The notes under the pieces: model-generated
Told to the model about the DNA's origin: nothing
Databases searched by the model: none
What the model saw: only the letters and a program-made list of their open reading frames with translations
Program-made: the position numbers and the translations under genes
DNA from: Nocardioides sp. T2.26MG-1
GTDB lineage: Bacteria; Actinomycetota; Actinomycetes; Propionibacteriales; Nocardioidaceae
DNA: 64,000 nt
NCBI RefSeq assembly: GCF_950101795.1
Contig: NZ_CATNLZ010000003.1
Location: 1 to 64,000 of the forward strand
Reading direction: 5' to 3'
In this document: positions 42,082 through 50,865 of the stretch, one piece after another
Position numbering within the stretch: the first letter of the stretch is position 1
How the letters are laid out: every line of letters begins with the position of its first letter

Positions 42082-42861
42082 TCACACGGGGCAGTCGGCC
42101 GTCCCGTTCACGGCCGCGAGCTGGTCGAGGGTACGGCGTCGCAGCGTGGCCACCTGCCAGCCGTCGAGCCGCTCGCAGACCCAGTCCCAGTGCAGCGAGC
42201 ACCAGTCCCCCGGACGGAGGGCACCGGCCAGGCCGCGGTCGCCGACCCGCAGCACCGCCGGCTCGTCGACCGGCGCGGCCAGCGTGAGGCGCCGGCCGTC
42301 CCAGGCCAGCGGCCGGGAGCGCACCACCGCGACCGGTCCGGCGATCGTCAGCACCTGCCCCCAGCGCACCCGGCACCGGTCCATCACCCGCAGCGGCTCG
42401 TCGCCGGCGTGGCCGCCGCGCAGCAGCCCGACCCACGGGTACACCGCGAGCACGTGGAACGAGTGGTGCGGCACGGCGCCCGTCGGGAGGACCTCGGCGA
42501 GGCGGGACCACGACCGCAGGGAGGTCCGGCCCCGGAACCGGCTCTCCACCGAGTCGCCCATCAGCCGGGGTCCGACCCGGTCGAGCAGCACGTTGCCGAC
42601 CCAGTAGGCCTCGACGACCCGGGCGTCGAGCGGGTCCCGCAGCCCGTTCGCGGTCGCGATCAGCTCGAGGTAGGGCCACGCTCCCTCGAAGCCCCGGAGC
42701 AGCCGGCGCAGGTCGGCGTCGTCGGCGCCGCGGGCGGTGTGCTCGAGGAGCAGCGGTGCCGCGTCCGGGCCGCAGTACCCGAGCGCGTTCGGCGGGTAGG
42801 CGTAGCGGGCGAACCGCAGCGGTCCGCTGTCGGCCGCCGTCCCCACGCCCCGGTCAGGCAC
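42082..42861 (-). CDS. Hydrogenase-operon protein, DUF6390-like
   Basis: 259 residues from GTG 42861, overlapping the previous gene by 8 nt. It opens FARYAYPPNALGYCGPDAAP and contains EAYWVGNVLLDRV, SFHVLAVYPWVGLLRG and a C-terminal HWDWVCERLDGWQVATLRRR. Such proteins are found with actinobacterial [NiFe] hydrogenases (family label from memory, DUF6390). The PWVGLLRG/CRVRWGQVL stretch and the later LRPGDWCSLHWDWV segment, which resembles the HypC end (GDWLLVHCGYAL), hint at a maturation role. Function unproven. Last gene of the operon. Confidence 0.7.
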   Translation of the reverse strand: MPDRGVGTAADSGPLRFARYAYPPNALGYCGPDAAPLLLEHTARGADDADLRRLLRGFEGAWPYLELIATANGLRDPLDARVVEAYWVGNVLLDRVGPRLMGDSVESRFRGRTSLRSWSRLAEVLPTGAVPHHSFHVLAVYPWVGLLRGGHAGDEPLRVMDRCRVRWGQVLTIAGPVAVVRSRPLAWDGRRLTLAAPVDEPAVLRVGDRGLAGALRPGDWCSLHWDWVCERLDGWQVATLRRRTLDQLAAVNGTADCPV

Positions 42862-43759
42862 GAGCCGTGACCGCCCGCGGCCGCATGCCCAGCCAGCACA
42901 CCAGCGCGCCGCCGGCGACCAGCAGCAGCTGCCAGCCGTCCTGGGTGCCCAGGGCCGCACCGTCCACGACCGCCCCGAGGACGGCCGTCACCGGGGCGGC
43001 GAGGACCAGCACCGCGGTCACGTCGACCGCCTTGGCGCGGGCCAGGGCGGCCAGCCAGGTCGCGACGTACGCCGAGAGCAGCAGGCCGGTCAGCAGCACC
43101 CACCCGACCTGGACGCGGCTCAGCGAGCCGAGCACGCCGAGCTCGCCGCGCACCGCGAGCCAGCCCACGAGGACGACGGAACCGACCGTCATCCGGGCCA
43201 CCCCGACCGTCCACGACGAGAGCGACGACAGCAGCCGCTTGGCCACCACGACCTCGACCGACCACAGGAGCGTGGCGCCGAGGATCAGCAGCTCGGGGCT
43301 GCCGAGCGACCCGGGGAGGCCACCTTGCACCCCGACCTGGCCGACCAGGATCACGGCGATCGCGAGCCAGTGGCCCCACTGGAGCCGCTCGTGCAGCAGC
43401 GCGACCGCGAGCAGCGCGACCCACAGCACGAGTGTCTTGTGCAGGAACGCCGCCTGCGTCGACCCGGCCCGGGACAGCCCCTCGAAGAACAGCAGGAACG
43501 GGACGCTGCCGCCGACGACGCCGACGACCGCGAGCCCCAGCCACTGTCGCGCTCCCTCCGGCCTGGTCAGCCGGGCCCCGGTCCGCCGTCCGGCCGCGAC
43601 GATCGTGACCAGGACGGCGGCGGCGACCAGGTTCTTCGCCGTCGTGTAGGCGCCCGGGTCGCCGAACTCGCGGACGCCGGAGGCGTTCACCCAGACCGAG
43701 ACGCCGCTCACCAGGGCGGTCCCCAGCGCGAGCAGCATGCCGAGCCTCCTCGTGGTCAT
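42854..43759 (-). CDS. EamA/DMT-family transporter
   Basis: 301 residues with ten hydrophobic helices in two EamA repeats (AALVSGVSVWVNASGV and the second half from ILGATLLWSVEVVVAKRLL). The DMT superfamily exports metabolites, but its member here is locked into a hydrogenase operon by 4- and 8-nt overlaps on both sides. A role in supplying or clearing something during hydrogenase maturation (for example metal or a small metabolite) is possible but unsupported. Confidence 0.85.
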   Translation of the reverse strand: MTTRRLGMLLALGTALVSGVSVWVNASGVREFGDPGAYTTAKNLVAAAVLVTIVAAGRRTGARLTRPEGARQWLGLAVVGVVGGSVPFLLFFEGLSRAGSTQAAFLHKTLVLWVALLAVALLHERLQWGHWLAIAVILVGQVGVQGGLPGSLGSPELLILGATLLWSVEVVVAKRLLSSLSSWTVGVARMTVGSVVLVGWLAVRGELGVLGSLSRVQVGWVLLTGLLLSAYVATWLAALARAKAVDVTAVLVLAAPVTAVLGAVVDGAALGTQDGWQLLLVAGGALVCWLGMRPRAVTARA

Positions 43760-43980
43760 GATGGACTCCCTTCCCTGATCCGTCGGGCGTCGGCCGCCTC
43801 CTGTGGGGTGAGGCGAGCCAGGGCGTAACCGCAGTGCACGAGCAGCCAGTCCCCCGGCGCGAGCGGCTCGGGTCCGGTCAGCGTCAGCAGGGACGCGGTC
43901 AGGGTCCGGGGGCCGACGCGCACCTCGACCACCCCGGACGCCAGCACCCGCTGCACCACGCCGAGCTCACCGAGGCACAT
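43756..43980 (-). CDS. hypC: Hydrogenase maturation chaperone HypC/HybG
   Basis: 74 residues starting MCLGELGVVQRVL; the N-terminal Met-Cys is essential in HypC for carrying the Fe(CN)2CO unit with HypD. The C-terminal GDWLLVHCGYALARL motif is also characteristic. ATG 43980 lies inside the protease gene (14-nt overlap), so translation is coupled. HypA, B, D, E and F are not in the window. Confidence 0.93.
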   Translation of the reverse strand: MCLGELGVVQRVLASGVVEVRVGPRTLTASLLTLTGPEPLAPGDWLLVHCGYALARLTPQEAADARRIREGSPS

Positions 43981-44452
43981 GGCTGGGCACCTCCTCCGAC
44001 AGCAGCTCGACCACCAGGTCGGCGACGGCGGGCACGGCCTGCCGCACCGGGTCGGACAGCGGGTCACCGTGGCCGAACGACGCGGCCTCGACGCCGATCA
44101 CCACGAGCTGCTCCGGCAGCCGGTGCAGGGCACGGGCCAGCTCGACCACGGCGGCGAGCCCGAAGGCGTGGGTGCCGCGGCCGCTCGACGCCCACGACCC
44201 GGCCGGCAGCGGTGGCTGCCCGGGGCCGACGACCAGCCGGTGCGTCGTGCCGGGGGCCGCACCGGACCGGACCGCGTCGACCACGACGACCGGCGCGTGC
44301 CCGCACCACAGGTCGAGGAGGGTCGCCGGGTCCCGACGCACGAGGACCGACACCCCCGGCAGCGCCCGGGCGGCCACCGCCCGCGCGATCGCGAACCCGA
44401 CCCCGTCGTCGCCGCGTGCCGGGTCGCCCAGCCCGACGACCAGGGCGGTCAC
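43967..44452 (-). CDS. Hydrogenase maturation protease (HyaD/HoxW type)
   Basis: 161 residues. It cleaves the C-terminal tail of the large subunit after metal insertion. The nickel-sensing GDPARGDDGVGFAIAR near the N-terminus, VVVVDAVRSGAAPGT and VIGVEAASFGHG near residue 125 match the HycI/HyaD family. GTG 44452 overlaps the large-subunit stop as GTGA, directly behind its substrate gene. The proposed substrate ends only a few residues after [13 protein letters not shown] (tail TVERS), so little remains to be cleaved. Confidence 0.9.
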   Translation of the reverse strand: MTALVVGLGDPARGDDGVGFAIARAVAARALPGVSVLVRRDPATLLDLWCGHAPVVVVDAVRSGAAPGTTHRLVVGPGQPPLPAGSWASSGRGTHAFGLAAVVELARALHRLPEQLVVIGVEAASFGHGDPLSDPVRQAVPAVADLVVELLSEEVPSHVPR

Positions 44453-45759
44453 GACCGCTCCACGGTCAGGTCGAGGAAGTGGGTGGCGCAGGAGATGCAC
44501 GGGTCGTAGTTGCGGATCGCGTGCTCGCACCGGTGCTGGAGTGCGTGGTCGTCGAGGTCCGACCAGGTCGCGGCCATCGCCCGCAGGTCGGCCTCCACGC
44601 TCGCCTGGTTCTGCGATGTCGGCGGCACGATCTGCGCGTCGCGGATGATGCCGGCGGCGTCGAGCACGTAGCGGTGGAAGAGCGTGCCGCGTGGGGCTTC
44701 GCTGGCGCCGTACCCCTCCCCCGCCCGGGGCGGGACCTCGACGCTCGGCGCGGTGCCGTCGGTCCAGCCGTCGATGATCCGCAGCGCCTCGTGGCAGGCC
44801 TCCACGAGCTCGACCGCCCGCACCACGATCGACCGGAACGGGTTGCGGCAGGTGTCGCCGAGCCCGGCGTCCCGCGCCGCCTCGCGCGCCACCGCGGAGA
44901 GCCGGTCGGAGTTCAGGCTGTAGCGGGCCAGCGGCCCCACGGCGTACGGCGCGTCGCCCCCGACGAGCCGGGCGTGCAGCGCGTTGCTGTGCGGCACGTG
45001 CCGCTCCTCGATCCGCTCCGCGAACTCCGAGACCGGGAACGCCGTGCCGGCGGACGTCACCACGGACCCCACCTCGATCGGGTAGCCCGTCTCGGCCCGC
45101 AGCGAGACGTACTCGTAGGGCTGCTCGAACTCGGGGAACTCGAAGCCCGACACCACCGACACCGCGGTGAGCGCGTCGGCGAGGGCCCGTTCGAGCTCCG
45201 GGCGGAACGCGCGCAGCTCGGCGGCCGCCGGGAACCGGTAGAAACCGCCGACCCGGACGTTGACGGGGTGCACGGAGCGCCCGCCCACGAGCTCCATCAG
45301 CGCGTTGCCGGCCTTCTTCAACCGGAGCCCGAGCTCGACCACGTCGGGGTGGTCGGTCGCCATCTCGATGGCACCGTCGTAGCCGAGGAAGTCCGGCGCG
45401 TGCAGCAGGAACACATGCAGGGCGTGGCTCTCGATCCACTCACCGCAGTAGAGGAGCCGGCGCATCAGCCGGACCTCCTCGGGCACGACCACCCCGCACG
45501 CGTCCTCGATCGCCCAGCACGCGCTCGTCTGGTAGGCGACCGGACAGATGCCGCAGATGCGGGCGGTGATGTCCGGCGGCTCGGTGTGGGCGCGACCGCG
45601 CAGGAACGCCTCGTAGAACCGGGGCGGCTCGTAGATGCGCAGGTGCACGTCGGCCACGTCGCCGCCCTCGAAGGCGATCCGCATCGCCCCCTCGCCCTCG
45701 ACCCGGGCCAGGGTGCCGACCTGCAGCACCCGGCCGCCGTCGGTGAGCTTGTGCGTCAC
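44449..45759 (-). CDS. [NiFe]-hydrogenase large (alpha) subunit, group-3 type
   Basis: 436 residues. Both nickel-ligand motifs are present: [14 protein letters not shown] near residue 67 and [11 protein letters not shown] at the C-terminus. The arrangement [12 protein letters not shown] at the start and the accompanying beta, gamma, delta genes match the cytoplasmic NAD(P)-linked group-3 (sulfhydrogenase-like, 3b) enzymes. GTG 45759 overlaps the small-subunit stop by 4 nt. It oxidises or evolves H2 coupled to a pyridine nucleotide through the gamma subunit. Confidence 0.93.
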   Translation of the reverse strand: MTHKLTDGGRVLQVGTLARVEGEGAMRIAFEGGDVADVHLRIYEPPRFYEAFLRGRAHTEPPDITARICGICPVAYQTSACWAIEDACGVVVPEEVRLMRRLLYCGEWIESHALHVFLLHAPDFLGYDGAIEMATDHPDVVELGLRLKKAGNALMELVGGRSVHPVNVRVGGFYRFPAAAELRAFRPELERALADALTAVSVVSGFEFPEFEQPYEYVSLRAETGYPIEVGSVVTSAGTAFPVSEFAERIEERHVPHSNALHARLVGGDAPYAVGPLARYSLNSDRLSAVAREAARDAGLGDTCRNPFRSIVVRAVELVEACHEALRIIDGWTDGTAPSVEVPPRAGEGYGASEAPRGTLFHRYVLDAAGIIRDAQIVPPTSQNQASVEADLRAMAATWSDLDDHALQHRCEHAIRNYDPCISCATHFLDLTVERS

Positions 45760-46586
45760 GAGGTCACCTCCTGCTCCTGGGGCTGCTCCTGGGGCTGCTC
45801 CTGGGGCTGCTCCTGGGGTTCGTGGCGCCGGCTCTCCTGCCGGAACGGCTCGGAGCCGGCGTTGAACGTGCGGAACACCCGCAGCACCTGGTCCTCGCCC
45901 ATGCCCAGCGCACGCAGGCGGTCGGCCTCGGACCGGGTGTTCGGGGTGTCCTGCGGGCCGAAGCAGCCGTAGCAGCCGCGGGAGAACGCCGGGCACAGCG
46001 CGCCGCACCCCGCCTGGGTGACCGGGCCGAGGCACGGGGTGCCGTCGGCGACCATCACGCACACCGAGCCGCGCCGCTTGCACTCCACGCAGACGCTGTA
46101 CGTCGGGATCCGGGGCCGGCGCCCGGTGAGCTCGGCGGCCAGCAGCTCGAGCAGCTGGCGGCGGTCGATCGGGCAGCCGCGCAGCTCGAAGTCCACGGTC
46201 ACGTGGGCCGCGATCGGCGTGGACCGGTCCAGCGTGGAGAGGTACTCCGGGTGGGCGTAGACCACGGAGCGGAACTCCGCGACGTCGGCGAAGTTGCGCA
46301 GCGCCTGGATGCCGCCGCTGGTCGCGCACGCCCCGATCGTGACCAGCCGCCGGGACACCGCCCGCACCTGGTGGATCCGCTCGAGGTCGCCCGGTGTGGT
46401 GATCGACCCCTCGACGAGCGACACGTCGTACGGCCCCTCGACCACGGCCCGCGTGGCCTCGGGGAAGTAGGCGATCTCGATCTCGCCGGCGAGCGGGACC
46501 AGCTCGTCCTCGCAGTTGAGCAGCGTGAGCTGGCAGCCGTCGCAGGACGCGAACTTCCACACGGCGAGCTTGGGCCGGGCGGTCAT
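45756..46586 (-). CDS. [NiFe]-hydrogenase small (delta) subunit
   Basis: 276 residues. Fe-S ligands are seen in [42 protein letters not shown] and the dense cluster [15 protein letters not shown] ... GCYGCFG, as in group-3 delta subunits without a Tat signal. It relays electrons between the NiFe site and the beta/gamma subunits. Odd: the last 20 residues carry a PQEQ repeat ([18 protein letters not shown]) coded by a 12-bp tandem repeat just before the large-subunit start. Confidence 0.92.
   Translation of the reverse strand: MTARPKLAVWKFASCDGCQLTLLNCEDELVPLAGEIEIAYFPEATRAVVEGPYDVSLVEGSITTPGDLERIHQVRAVSRRLVTIGACATSGGIQALRNFADVAEFRSVVYAHPEYLSTLDRSTPIAAHVTVDFELRGCPIDRRQLLELLAAELTGRRPRIPTYSVCVECKRRGSVCVMVADGTPCLGPVTQAGCGALCPAFSRGCYGCFGPQDTPNTRSEADRLRALGMGEDQVLRVFRTFNAGSEPFRQESRRHEPQEQPQEQPQEQPQEQEVTS
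45771..45818 (-). repeat. 12-bp tandem repeat at the 3' end of the small-subunit gene
   Basis: Four exact copies of CTGCTCCTGGGG (plus-strand reading) encode the PQEQ repeats and end about 12 nt before the large-subunit start codon. Slippage would change the tail length by four residues at a time without shifting the frame. Confidence 0.9.
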
Positions 46587-46587
46587 G

Positions 46588-47424
46588 TCACAGCTCCGCT
46601 CGGGCCATGAGGGGCTCCAGCCGGTCGAACGCGAGCACCGGGCCGTCCAGGCACAGGAACAGCTCGCGCAGCTGGCAGTGGCCGCACAGGCCGATGCCGC
46701 ACTTCATGTTGCGCTCCATCGACAGCCGGATGCGGGAGGGGTCGACCCCGCGGGCGACGAGGGCCACCGCCGACTGGCGCATCATCACCTCGGGCCCGCA
46801 GACCAGCGCCAGCCGCCGGTCGGCACCGAAGGCGACCTTCCCGATCAGCTGGGTGACCAGCCCGATCCGGCCCGTCCAACCCGCCTCGCCGCGGTCCACG
46901 ATCACCTCGACGGTGATCCGGTGCCGCTCGGCCCAGGTGCGCAGGTCGTCGCCGAACAGCACGTCGGAGGGGGTGCGCGCGCCGTACAGCAGCGAGACCC
47001 GCTGGTAGTCGTCGCGCTCCGCGCAGATCTCCAGCAGCGCGGGCCGGAGCGGGGCGAGCCCGATGCCGCCGGCGACCAGCACCACGTCGCCGCCCTTGCC
47101 GTCGGCGACGTCCCAGCCGGTGCCGAACGGCCCCCGGACGCCGAGCACCTCGCCGGGCGCGGCGAACGCCAACGCGTGGGAGACCGACCCGACGTCGCGG
47201 ATCGTGTGCTGGAGCGGGCCCGAGCCACGCGGGTCCCCGCTGATCGAGATCGGTACCTCGCCGACGCCGAACACCTGCAGCATCGTGAACTGGCCGGCCG
47301 CGAACGCGAGAGGCGCGCCGTCGCACGGCTCGAGGTGGACGGTCAGCGTGTCGTGGTTGTCGTGCCGCGTGCTCGCGACCCGGAACCGCCGCGGCAGCAT
47401 CGGGAAGCTCGGCGCGGCGCTCAC
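46588..47424 (-). CDS. Hydrogenase FAD/NAD(P)-binding (gamma) subunit
   Basis: 278 residues, ferredoxin-NADP reductase fold. FAD part: [23 protein letters not shown] part: [18 protein letters not shown] and [15 protein letters not shown]-terminal [2Fe-2S] motif [19 protein letters not shown] (CX4CX2CX8C). It passes electrons between NAD(P)H and the Fe-S chain of the hydrogenase. GTG 47424 overlaps the upstream stop as GTGA; the small-subunit gene follows after one base. Confidence 0.93.
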   Translation of the reverse strand: MSAAPSFPMLPRRFRVASTRHDNHDTLTVHLEPCDGAPLAFAAGQFTMLQVFGVGEVPISISGDPRGSGPLQHTIRDVGSVSHALAFAAPGEVLGVRGPFGTGWDVADGKGGDVVLVAGGIGLAPLRPALLEICAERDDYQRVSLLYGARTPSDVLFGDDLRTWAERHRITVEVIVDRGEAGWTGRIGLVTQLIGKVAFGADRRLALVCGPEVMMRQSAVALVARGVDPSRIRLSMERNMKCGIGLCGHCQLRELFLCLDGPVLAFDRLEPLMARAEL

Positions 47425-47885
47425 GACTGGCCGCCGTAGAGGTCGAGCAGCCGCACCCGGGCCGAGTGCAGCCGGGTCGCCATCACGTCGACGACGCGGC
47501 GCAGCAGGAGGTAGCCGAGGCCGGGGTCGTTCTCGCACCGCTCCCGCAGGCACGCGCCGTCGAAGGCGACCGCGCTGGTCTCGGCGACGGCGCGGGCGTC
47601 GAACGTCCAGCGGTACGGCGGCACCAGCCAGGACCAGCCGACCACGTCGTCGGCGTCGGCGGTGTCGAGGACCTGCGAGCCGGTGCCGAGCCGGGTCTCG
47701 AGCGCGACCCGTCCCGTGCGCAGGACGTAGAACGCGTCGGCGGGCTCACCCTCGCGGAAGAGGTACTCCCCCGGATGGAAGTGCACGAGCGTTGCGCACC
47801 TCGCCACGAACGCCAGGTCGTCCTCGTCGAGCCCGGCGAAGAACGGGTGGTGCGGCAGGTACTGCTCGATCGTGAGCCGGGTCAT
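47421..47885 (-). CDS. Cyclic-nucleotide-binding-domain protein in the hydrogenase operon
   Basis: 154 residues, a single Crp-type sensor domain (LATLVHF-like strand, [28 protein letters not shown]) with no DNA-binding helix-turn-helix after it. So it is not a transcription factor but may bind a nucleotide and act on the enzyme. It is locked between the beta and gamma genes by 4-nt overlaps on both sides, and related genes occur in other group-3 hydrogenase operons. An allosteric or assembly role is inferred. Confidence 0.85.
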   Translation of the reverse strand: MTRLTIEQYLPHHPFFAGLDEDDLAFVARCATLVHFHPGEYLFREGEPADAFYVLRTGRVALETRLGTGSQVLDTADADDVVGWSWLVPPYRWTFDARAVAETSAVAFDGACLRERCENDPGLGYLLLRRVVDVMATRLHSARVRLLDLYGGQS

Positions 47886-49051
47886 GGCCCATCCCTCCTC
47901 CCCCCTCCGTCGTGTCGCAGGGCCGCGACCTCGGCGGTGAGGTCGATGGCGGCGGGGCACCAGGTGATGCAGCGGCCGCACCCGACGCAGCCGGACATCC
48001 CGAACTGGTCCTCCCACGAGGCGAGCTTGTGCGTCAGCCACTGGCGGTAGCGGGCCCGGGTGGACGCCCGCACGGAGCCGCCGTGGATGTAGGAGTACTC
48101 GGCGCCGAAGCAGGAGTCCCAGACCCGGTCGCGCTCGACCAGCGCCCCCGTCAGGTCGGTGACGTCACGGACGTCCGTGCAGAAGCAGGTCGGGCAGACC
48201 TGGGTGCAGTTGGCGCAGGCCAGGCAGCGGGTGGCGACCTCGTCCCAGACCGGGCTCTCCGCCGAGGCGTAGAGGAGCTCCTTCAGGCCGCTGGTGTCCA
48301 GCTGCCGCCCCATCGCCTGCGCGGCCCGCGCGGCCACGTCGTCTGCGGCCGCGAGGTCCTCCGGCCCGGCCGCGGGCACGGCGGCCCCGGCGCGCACCGC
48401 CTCGTCGAGCACATGTCCGCCGCGCTCGGTCGCCACCTCGACGACGAACCGGTGGCCGTGCTCGTCGAGCACCTCGGTCATCGCCAGGTCGTACGGCGCG
48501 GCCGGGGCGGTCCCGGCGCCCGGGCGGGGCCCGGTGCCCATGGACCCGCAGAAGCAGGTGGCCGCCGGGTGGCTGCAGGTCACGGCGACCACGAACGTGC
48601 CCTCCCGGCGCAGCGCGTAGGCGGCGTCGCCGTACCGACGGCCGAGGAGCACCTCGTCCTGGATGCCGACCGCGGCCAGGTCGCAGGAGCGCACGCCCAG
48701 GACCGCGACCGGACCGTCCGCGCCGGCCTCGGGGTCGGGCGGCGTCGGGTGCACACCGTTGGCGTCGTGTCGCGCCCGCCAGAGCACCTCCTGGGCCGGG
48801 AAGAACAACGGCTTGGCGGACTGGGCGCCCGCGGCGTAGGCGAACAGCAGCGGGTCGTCACGCCGGCGGAGGCGGTAGTGCCCGGCCTCCTGCTCGTCGC
48901 CCCAGCCCGCCGGCAGGTCGGCGACCTCGCGGACCGGTCCGAAGCCGATCGCACCGTCGCGGACCGCGGGCCCGAGCACGTGGAAGCCGCGGGTTTGCAG
49001 GGCGTCGACCAGCGCCTGCAGTCCATCCGTAGTCAGGATCCGGGTGTCCAT
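47882..49051 (-). CDS. Hydrogenase Fe-S (beta) subunit
   Basis: 389 residues. Two ferredoxin-type [4Fe-4S] motifs at the C-terminal half: [16 protein letters not shown] near residue 275 and [12 protein letters not shown] near residue 365. The N-terminal part ([20 protein letters not shown] and the [18 protein letters not shown] segment) matches the HydB/AsrA-type beta subunits of sulfhydrogenases. First gene of the nine-gene operon; GAGGAG stands before ATG 49051. It links the small subunit to the FAD/NAD(P) subunit. Confidence 0.92.
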   Translation of the reverse strand: MDTRILTTDGLQALVDALQTRGFHVLGPAVRDGAIGFGPVREVADLPAGWGDEQEAGHYRLRRRDDPLLFAYAAGAQSAKPLFFPAQEVLWRARHDANGVHPTPPDPEAGADGPVAVLGVRSCDLAAVGIQDEVLLGRRYGDAAYALRREGTFVVAVTCSHPAATCFCGSMGTGPRPGAGTAPAAPYDLAMTEVLDEHGHRFVVEVATERGGHVLDEAVRAGAAVPAAGPEDLAAADDVAARAAQAMGRQLDTSGLKELLYASAESPVWDEVATRCLACANCTQVCPTCFCTDVRDVTDLTGALVERDRVWDSCFGAEYSYIHGGSVRASTRARYRQWLTHKLASWEDQFGMSGCVGCGRCITWCPAAIDLTAEVAALRHDGGGRRDGP

Positions 49052-49135
49052 CGGGTCTCCTCGGGGCCTACGGGCCTCGAGGTCAGTCTCGTGACCCGAC
49101 TCCCTCGGCCACCAGGGGCGCAGGTCACAAGACTC

Positions 49136-49150
49136 GGGCCCTTTGGGACC
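49136..49150. other. Imperfect inverted repeat upstream of the hydrogenase operon
   Basis: GGGCCCTTTGGGACC: GGTCCC, 3 nt, GGGCCC on the minus strand, one mismatch from a perfect palindrome, in the 111-nt gap before the operon. It may end the upstream secreted-protein gene or act as an operator; its half-site orientation does not fit a DosR box. Confidence 0.3.
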
Positions 49151-49162
49151 TGGGGCGTCAGG

Positions 49163-49621
49163 TCAGAGCTGCCCGGAGCTCGACCACTTGGCGGGGCAGG
49201 TGATCGTGCGGGTGTACGGCGTCCCGGTCCAGGAGCCGAGCCGCGACTGGATCGTCAACGTCCAGTGGGTGGCCTTCCGGTCGTTGAGGATGCCCCCGGA
49301 CGTCATCGACACGCTGTGTCCGGCCGAGGAGGCGGTCTTGTCGACCTGTGGTCCCGTGAGCCGGTAGTCGTAGACCGCGCCGGCCGGTCCGCCGTCCGCG
49401 AAGGAGGTGATCGTGACATCGATCCCCTCGGTGAAGACGGGCAGCGCGCACCGGTAGGTGCCGGTCACGGCGGCCGGGGTCTCCATCCGGTCGGTGCCGA
49501 CCGCGAGGGTGGGCGACCGGGTGGCGGTGAACCGCGCGGTCGCCACCGACGGCACCAGCAGCAGCGTGGCGACCACGAGCAGCAGCACCGAGAGGCGGCG
49601 GCCGTGGTCGAGCGTGTTCAT
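49163..49621 (-). CDS. Secreted protein, possible SipW-type substrate
   Basis: 152 residues. The N-terminal signal (LSVLLLVVATLLLVPSVATA) is followed by ARFTATRSPTLAVGTD, close to the post-signal pattern of SipW-processed proteins (compare YGSFTSSTTASEDVSSG in the gene at 51559). Two cysteines (TYRCALP and TITCPAK) probably form a disulphide. The rest is a beta-rich Thr/Ser domain. It is divergent from the orphan response regulator, with a repeat site (49697-49713) in between. Function unknown; a surface or fibre protein is possible. Confidence 0.65.
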   Translation of the reverse strand: MNTLDHGRRLSVLLLVVATLLLVPSVATARFTATRSPTLAVGTDRMETPAAVTGTYRCALPVFTEGIDVTITSFADGGPAGAVYDYRLTGPQVDKTASSAGHSVSMTSGGILNDRKATHWTLTIQSRLGSWTGTPYTRTITCPAKWSSSGQL

Positions 49622-49696
49622 GAGCTGCTCCGGTGCATGAGTGGGTCCTGCACCACTGACGATGCCGCGGGGGGTTCAAGGCGACCGCCGACCCGT

Positions 49697-49713
49697 CTCA
49701 AGACTCCCTCAAG
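49697..49713. promoter_or_regulatory. CTCAAG direct repeat, candidate response-regulator site A
   Basis: CTCAAG at 49697-49702 and again at 49708-49713 (11-bp period), in the divergent region between the secreted-protein gene and the response regulator. A similar site lies at 52290-52306 before the other SipW-type substrate. Confidence 0.5.
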
Positions 49714-49732
49714 AAATGACATCATCGGCCCC

Positions 49733-50479
49733 ATGGACACCCACGCGGGACCCGTCTCGGAGGGGCGGCTCGCGCTCGTGGTCGAGGACGACGAGGACAT
49801 CCGGGCCCTCATCGAGTTCACGCTCGAGACCCAGGGCTTCGAGGTCGTCGCGGCCGCCTCCGGTCTCGACGGGGTCGAGGCGGTGCGGGAGCGACATCCC
49901 GACCTGATCACGCTCGACCTGGGTCTCCCCGGCATCGACGGCATCGAGGCCTGCCGGCGGATCCGTGAGATCAGCGACGCCTACATCGTCATGATCACCG
50001 CCCGCGACGACGAGATCGACCGACTGCTGGGCCTGGAGACCGGCGCCGACGACTTCATCGCCAAGCCGTTCAGCGCACGCGAGCTCAAGGCCCGCGTGAA
50101 CGCGATGTTCCGCCGCCCGCGCACCGTCGGCGGGGTGCACGTGCCGGAGCACGCGGCCGAGGACCGGCACGAGGTGCTCGTCCTCGGGCCGCTGCGCGTC
50201 GACGTCGAGAGCCGCCGTGCGTTCCGCGGGGACGACGAGCTGGTGCTGACCCGGACGGAGTTCGACCTGCTGACCGAGCTGATGCGCACGCCGTCGCGGG
50301 TCTGGACCCGGGAGGCGCTGCTGCGCACCGTGTGGGGCACCGACTGGGCCTCGGACACCCACCTGGTCGAGGTCCACGTCGGCAACCTGCGCCGCAAGCT
50401 CGCCGACGGCACCGACGGCGCCACCCGGTTCATCCGGACCGTGCGGGGCGTCGGCTACCGCATGGAGCTGCCGGCGTAG
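49733..50479 (+). CDS. Orphan OmpR-family response regulator
   Basis: 248 residues. Receiver domain: VVEDDEDIRALIEFTLETQG, phospho-Asp in LITLDLGLPGIDGIE, Lys in DFIAKPFSARELKARVNAMF. After a linker, a winged-helix output domain (LTRTEFDLLTELMRTPSRVW, FIRTVRGVGYRMELP). No histidine kinase is adjacent; the convergent neighbour is an Hpt-like protein, so signal input may come from a distant kinase. ATG 49733 fits the receiver start. CTCAAG repeats 20-36 nt upstream may be its own binding site. Confidence 0.92.
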   Translation: MDTHAGPVSEGRLALVVEDDEDIRALIEFTLETQGFEVVAAASGLDGVEAVRERHPDLITLDLGLPGIDGIEACRRIREISDAYIVMITARDDEIDRLLGLETGADDFIAKPFSARELKARVNAMFRRPRTVGGVHVPEHAAEDRHEVLVLGPLRVDVESRRAFRGDDELVLTRTEFDLLTELMRTPSRVWTREALLRTVWGTDWASDTHLVEVHVGNLRRKLADGTDGATRFIRTVRGVGYRMELPA

Positions 50480-50499
50480 CCCTCCGCGGTGCGTTCGGC

Positions 50500-50865
50500 T
50501 CAGACCTCGAGGTACGCCGCGAGCTCGCTCTCGAGCCGCTCGGCCGCGGGGGCGAGGCCGCCGGCGACGCGGTGCGCGGCCGACAGGTCTGACATCCGCA
50601 GGTGCCGCTCGATCGCGGCGCCCAGCGTGGCGATCTCGCGGGCGCCCAGGGTGTGGGAGGAGGCCTTGAGGCTGAGCACGGCGTCCATCGCCTCGTCCCG
50701 GTCCTCGCCGTGGAGCGCCGTGAGGACCCGGCGTACCCGCCCCGGCAGCAGTCGGCGGTAGCGGCCAGCCAGGACGAGCGCGAACTCGTCGTCGCTCGCG
50801 TGCCCCGTCAGGCTGACGAGCACTGCCGGGTCGAACACGGGTGGCGTCTCGATGACGTCGCTCAT
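50500..50865 (-). CDS. Hpt-like protein without the canonical phospho-histidine
   Basis: 121 residues, a four-helix Hpt-type domain (YRRLLPGRVRRVLTALHGED, then EAMDAVLSLKASSHTLGARE). In phosphotransfer domains the segment reads AHxLKGSSxxLGA; here the His position is Leu (VLSLKASS), while a His occurs six residues later (SSHTLGA). So normal phosphotransfer is doubtful, and it may act as a binding partner or use the shifted His. It follows the signal peptidase gene (ATGA overlap) in the SipW operon and converges on the orphan response regulator. Confidence 0.75.
   Translation of the reverse strand: MSDVIETPPVFDPAVLVSLTGHASDDEFALVLAGRYRRLLPGRVRRVLTALHGEDRDEAMDAVLSLKASSHTLGAREIATLGAAIERHLRMSDLSAAHRVAGGLAPAAERLESELAAYLEV

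Noticed and set aside
49136..49150. DosR-type hypoxia box before the hydrogenase operon
   Set aside because: The half-sites are in the opposite orientation to GGGAC...GTCCC and one position mismatches; kept only as an inverted repeat.
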